Both the position numbers and the translations under genes were made by a program. The notes beneath the pieces were generated by a model, which was not told the DNA's origin, made no database searches, and saw only the letters and a list, made by a program, of their open reading frames with translations. From an uncultured Acidimicrobiia bacterium (GTDB lineage: Bacteria > Actinomycetota > Acidimicrobiia > Spongiisociales > Spongiisociaceae), in assembly GCA_937900165.1 (NCBI GenBank), contig CALCCX010000397.1, positions 1-7,039 of the forward strand: a stretch of DNA of 7,039 nt, in the 5' to 3' direction. Each line of letters opens with the position of its first letter. Position 1 is the stretch's first letter. Shown one piece after another: positions 5,983-7,039 of the stretch.

Positions 5983-6962
5983 GCGAAGAGTTCGGCGCCC
6001 GCCAGAAGGCCGCCGCCCTGGTCCTAGCACTGGGAACGGAGAAGGCGAAGGGTCTGCTCGGTCATCTCAACGAAGACGAAGTGAGGGTTCTGGCCGCGGA
6101 AATCGCCAAACTCGAAGAGGTCGGAGCCGAACAACGGGACGGCGTCTACCGAGAGACGCTCGAGAACGCGACCCGCGGCGGTCTCCATGGGGGAATGGAC
6201 CGAGCCAAGGAGTTGCTCGCCAGCTATGACGGTGGCTCGGGCGACGTCATGCTCGATGACCTACCAAGAGGTCGGTTCAAGTTCTTGACCTCGATGGGCG
6301 AAGGCGCGGGCCAGATCCTCCAGGACGAACACCCCCAAGTCATTGCCGTGGTGCTCTCCGAGTCCTCGTCAGAAGAATCCTCGACGATCATGGCCGCCCT
6401 CCCGGAAGACCTGCGGTCCGAGATCTCCTTCCGTCTCGCAACCATCGGTGAGGTCGAGCCCGAATCGCTGGCGGCAATCAAGGAGAGCCTCCAACAGCGC
6501 GTCAACGCTCCGCAACCATCCAAGTCGAGTTCCACGATCGACGGTGCCAAGAGCATGGCTGAGATCCTCAACGCCGGGTCAAAAGAGGACCAAGAAGAAA
6601 TTCTTGGCTTCATGGAACAACAGGACAAAGACGTGGCGGATCGGGTAAGGGCTCTGATGTTCGTTTTCGATGACATTGTCGAGATCGACGATCGCGGAAT
6701 TCAAGGCATCCTCAAGAACCTCGACACGAAAACGCTGTCGTTGGCGCTAAAGGGAACGTCTGAGCAGGTGCAATCGAGGATTACCAGCAACTTGTCAGAG
6801 CGGGCCAAAGCATCCCTCCTCGAAGAGATCGACCTAATGGGACCAGTACGTCGTTCAGAAGTCGAGGAGGCCCAAGCCGAATGTGTCGCGCAGATTCGCC
6901 TACTCGAAGAATCGGGCGAGCTGGTCCTCGCGAGAGGAGGGACCGATGAGCTCATCTCCTAG
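5979..6962 (+). CDS. fliG: Flagellar motor switch protein FliG
   Basis: FliG sits on the cytoplasmic face of the MS ring and takes torque from the stator. The 327-residue length is normal. The N-terminal domain (about 5-85) binds the FliF tail. The middle domain carries the EHPQ motif (117-120), part of the FliM-binding surface. The C-terminal domain starts near 227 with MFVF, followed by DDIVEIDDRGIQGIL. Torque-helix charges are present: K258, R275, E282/E283 (where many species have Asp-Asp) and R291 in GPVR, then EVEEAQ. The inter-domain hinge reads IDGAKSMAEILN (187-198), with Asp-Gly where Gly-Gly is common. GTG overlaps the fliF stop; AGAAGG at 5967-5972 is a fair ribosome site. The last 17 bases overlap the next gene. 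Confidence 0.97.
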   Translation: MSEEFGARQKAAALVLALGTEKAKGLLGHLNEDEVRVLAAEIAKLEEVGAEQRDGVYRETLENATRGGLHGGMDRAKELLASYDGGSGDVMLDDLPRGRFKFLTSMGEGAGQILQDEHPQVIAVVLSESSSEESSTIMAALPEDLRSEISFRLATIGEVEPESLAAIKESLQQRVNAPQPSKSSSTIDGAKSMAEILNAGSKEDQEEILGFMEQQDKDVADRVRALMFVFDDIVEIDDRGIQGILKNLDTKTLSLALKGTSEQVQSRITSNLSERAKASLLEEIDLMGPVRRSEVEEAQAECVAQIRLLEESGELVLARGGTDELIS

Positions 6963-6996
6963 CCGAGTACTGAGGCACGCCAACTTGGAGCTGGTC
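6946..6996 (+). CDS. fliH: Start of the next flagellar gene, probably fliH (3' truncated)
   Basis: ATG 6946 lies five bases after a near-perfect AGGAGG (6935-6940), the best ribosome site in the window with that of fliD. It opens a frame of 17 codons (MSSSPSRVLRHANLELV) before natural sequence ends at 6996, and overlaps fliG by 17 bases. Sequence alone cannot identify so short a fragment. In flgB-flgC-fliE-fliF-fliG operons the next gene is nearly always fliH, the regulator of the FliI export ATPase, and a Ser-rich start followed by an SRVLR-type stretch is compatible. Codons read after 6996 come from adapter and should be ignored. Confidence 0.6.
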
Positions 6997-7039
6997 AGAT
7001 CGGAAGAGCACACGTCTGAACTCCAGTCACACTGATATA
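6997..7039 (+). other. Illumina TruSeq-type adapter left in the assembly (artifact)
   Basis: From AGATCGGAAGAGC at 6997 through CCAGTCAC at 7030 the sequence matches the standard 34-base Illumina indexed adapter as I remember it. The next bases ACTGAT (7031-7036) fit a 6-base index (I recall ACTGAT as TruSeq index 25), followed by ATA, consistent with the start of the constant ATCTCGTATG part after that index's extra AT. It is not genomic DNA. The contig end was built from untrimmed reads. Confidence 0.97.

Overview
This window is a flagellar gene cluster from a GC-rich bacterium, with every gene on the plus strand. The order is flagellin, fliD, fliS, a small fliT-position gene, then flgB, flgC, fliE, fliF, fliG and fliH. 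GTG start codons (flgB, flgC, fliG), high GC and this gene order suggest an actinobacterial lineage (Actinomycetota, possibly Acidimicrobiia-like). That placement is an inference from style and is not proven by any marker here.

Layout. (1) Bases 1-426 are the 3' end of a flagellin gene cut by the left edge. A strong GC hairpin follows it. (2) Bases 589-2612 are a compact block of fliD (filament cap), fliS (flagellin export chaperone) and an 89-codon unidentified helical protein. (3) Bases 2613-3350 hold no convincing gene. They contain two direct copies (2680-2895 and 2919-3179) of an elaborate, MITE-like palindromic repeat, then a leader of about 110 bases and a textbook intrinsic terminator (3290-3323) only 27 bases before flgB. 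(4) Bases 3351-6962 are the tightly coupled basal-body block flgB-flgC-fliE-fliF-fliG, with gaps or overlaps of a few bases. The first 17 codons of the next gene, probably fliH, start at 6946. (5) Bases 6997-7039 are not biological: they match the Illumina TruSeq-type adapter followed by an index-like sequence, so the natural sequence ends at 6996.

Function. FliF forms the MS ring, and FliG docks on its cytoplasmic tail to form the torque-receiving switch. FliE links the MS ring to the rod proteins FlgB and FlgC. FliH would regulate the export ATPase. FliC, FliD and FliS are the filament, its cap and the filament chaperone. The most unusual parts are the paired structured repeats between the two blocks, where several stems differ in sequence yet still pair, and the terminator placed so close to flgB that it looks like an attenuator or a boundary the basal-body transcript must deal with.
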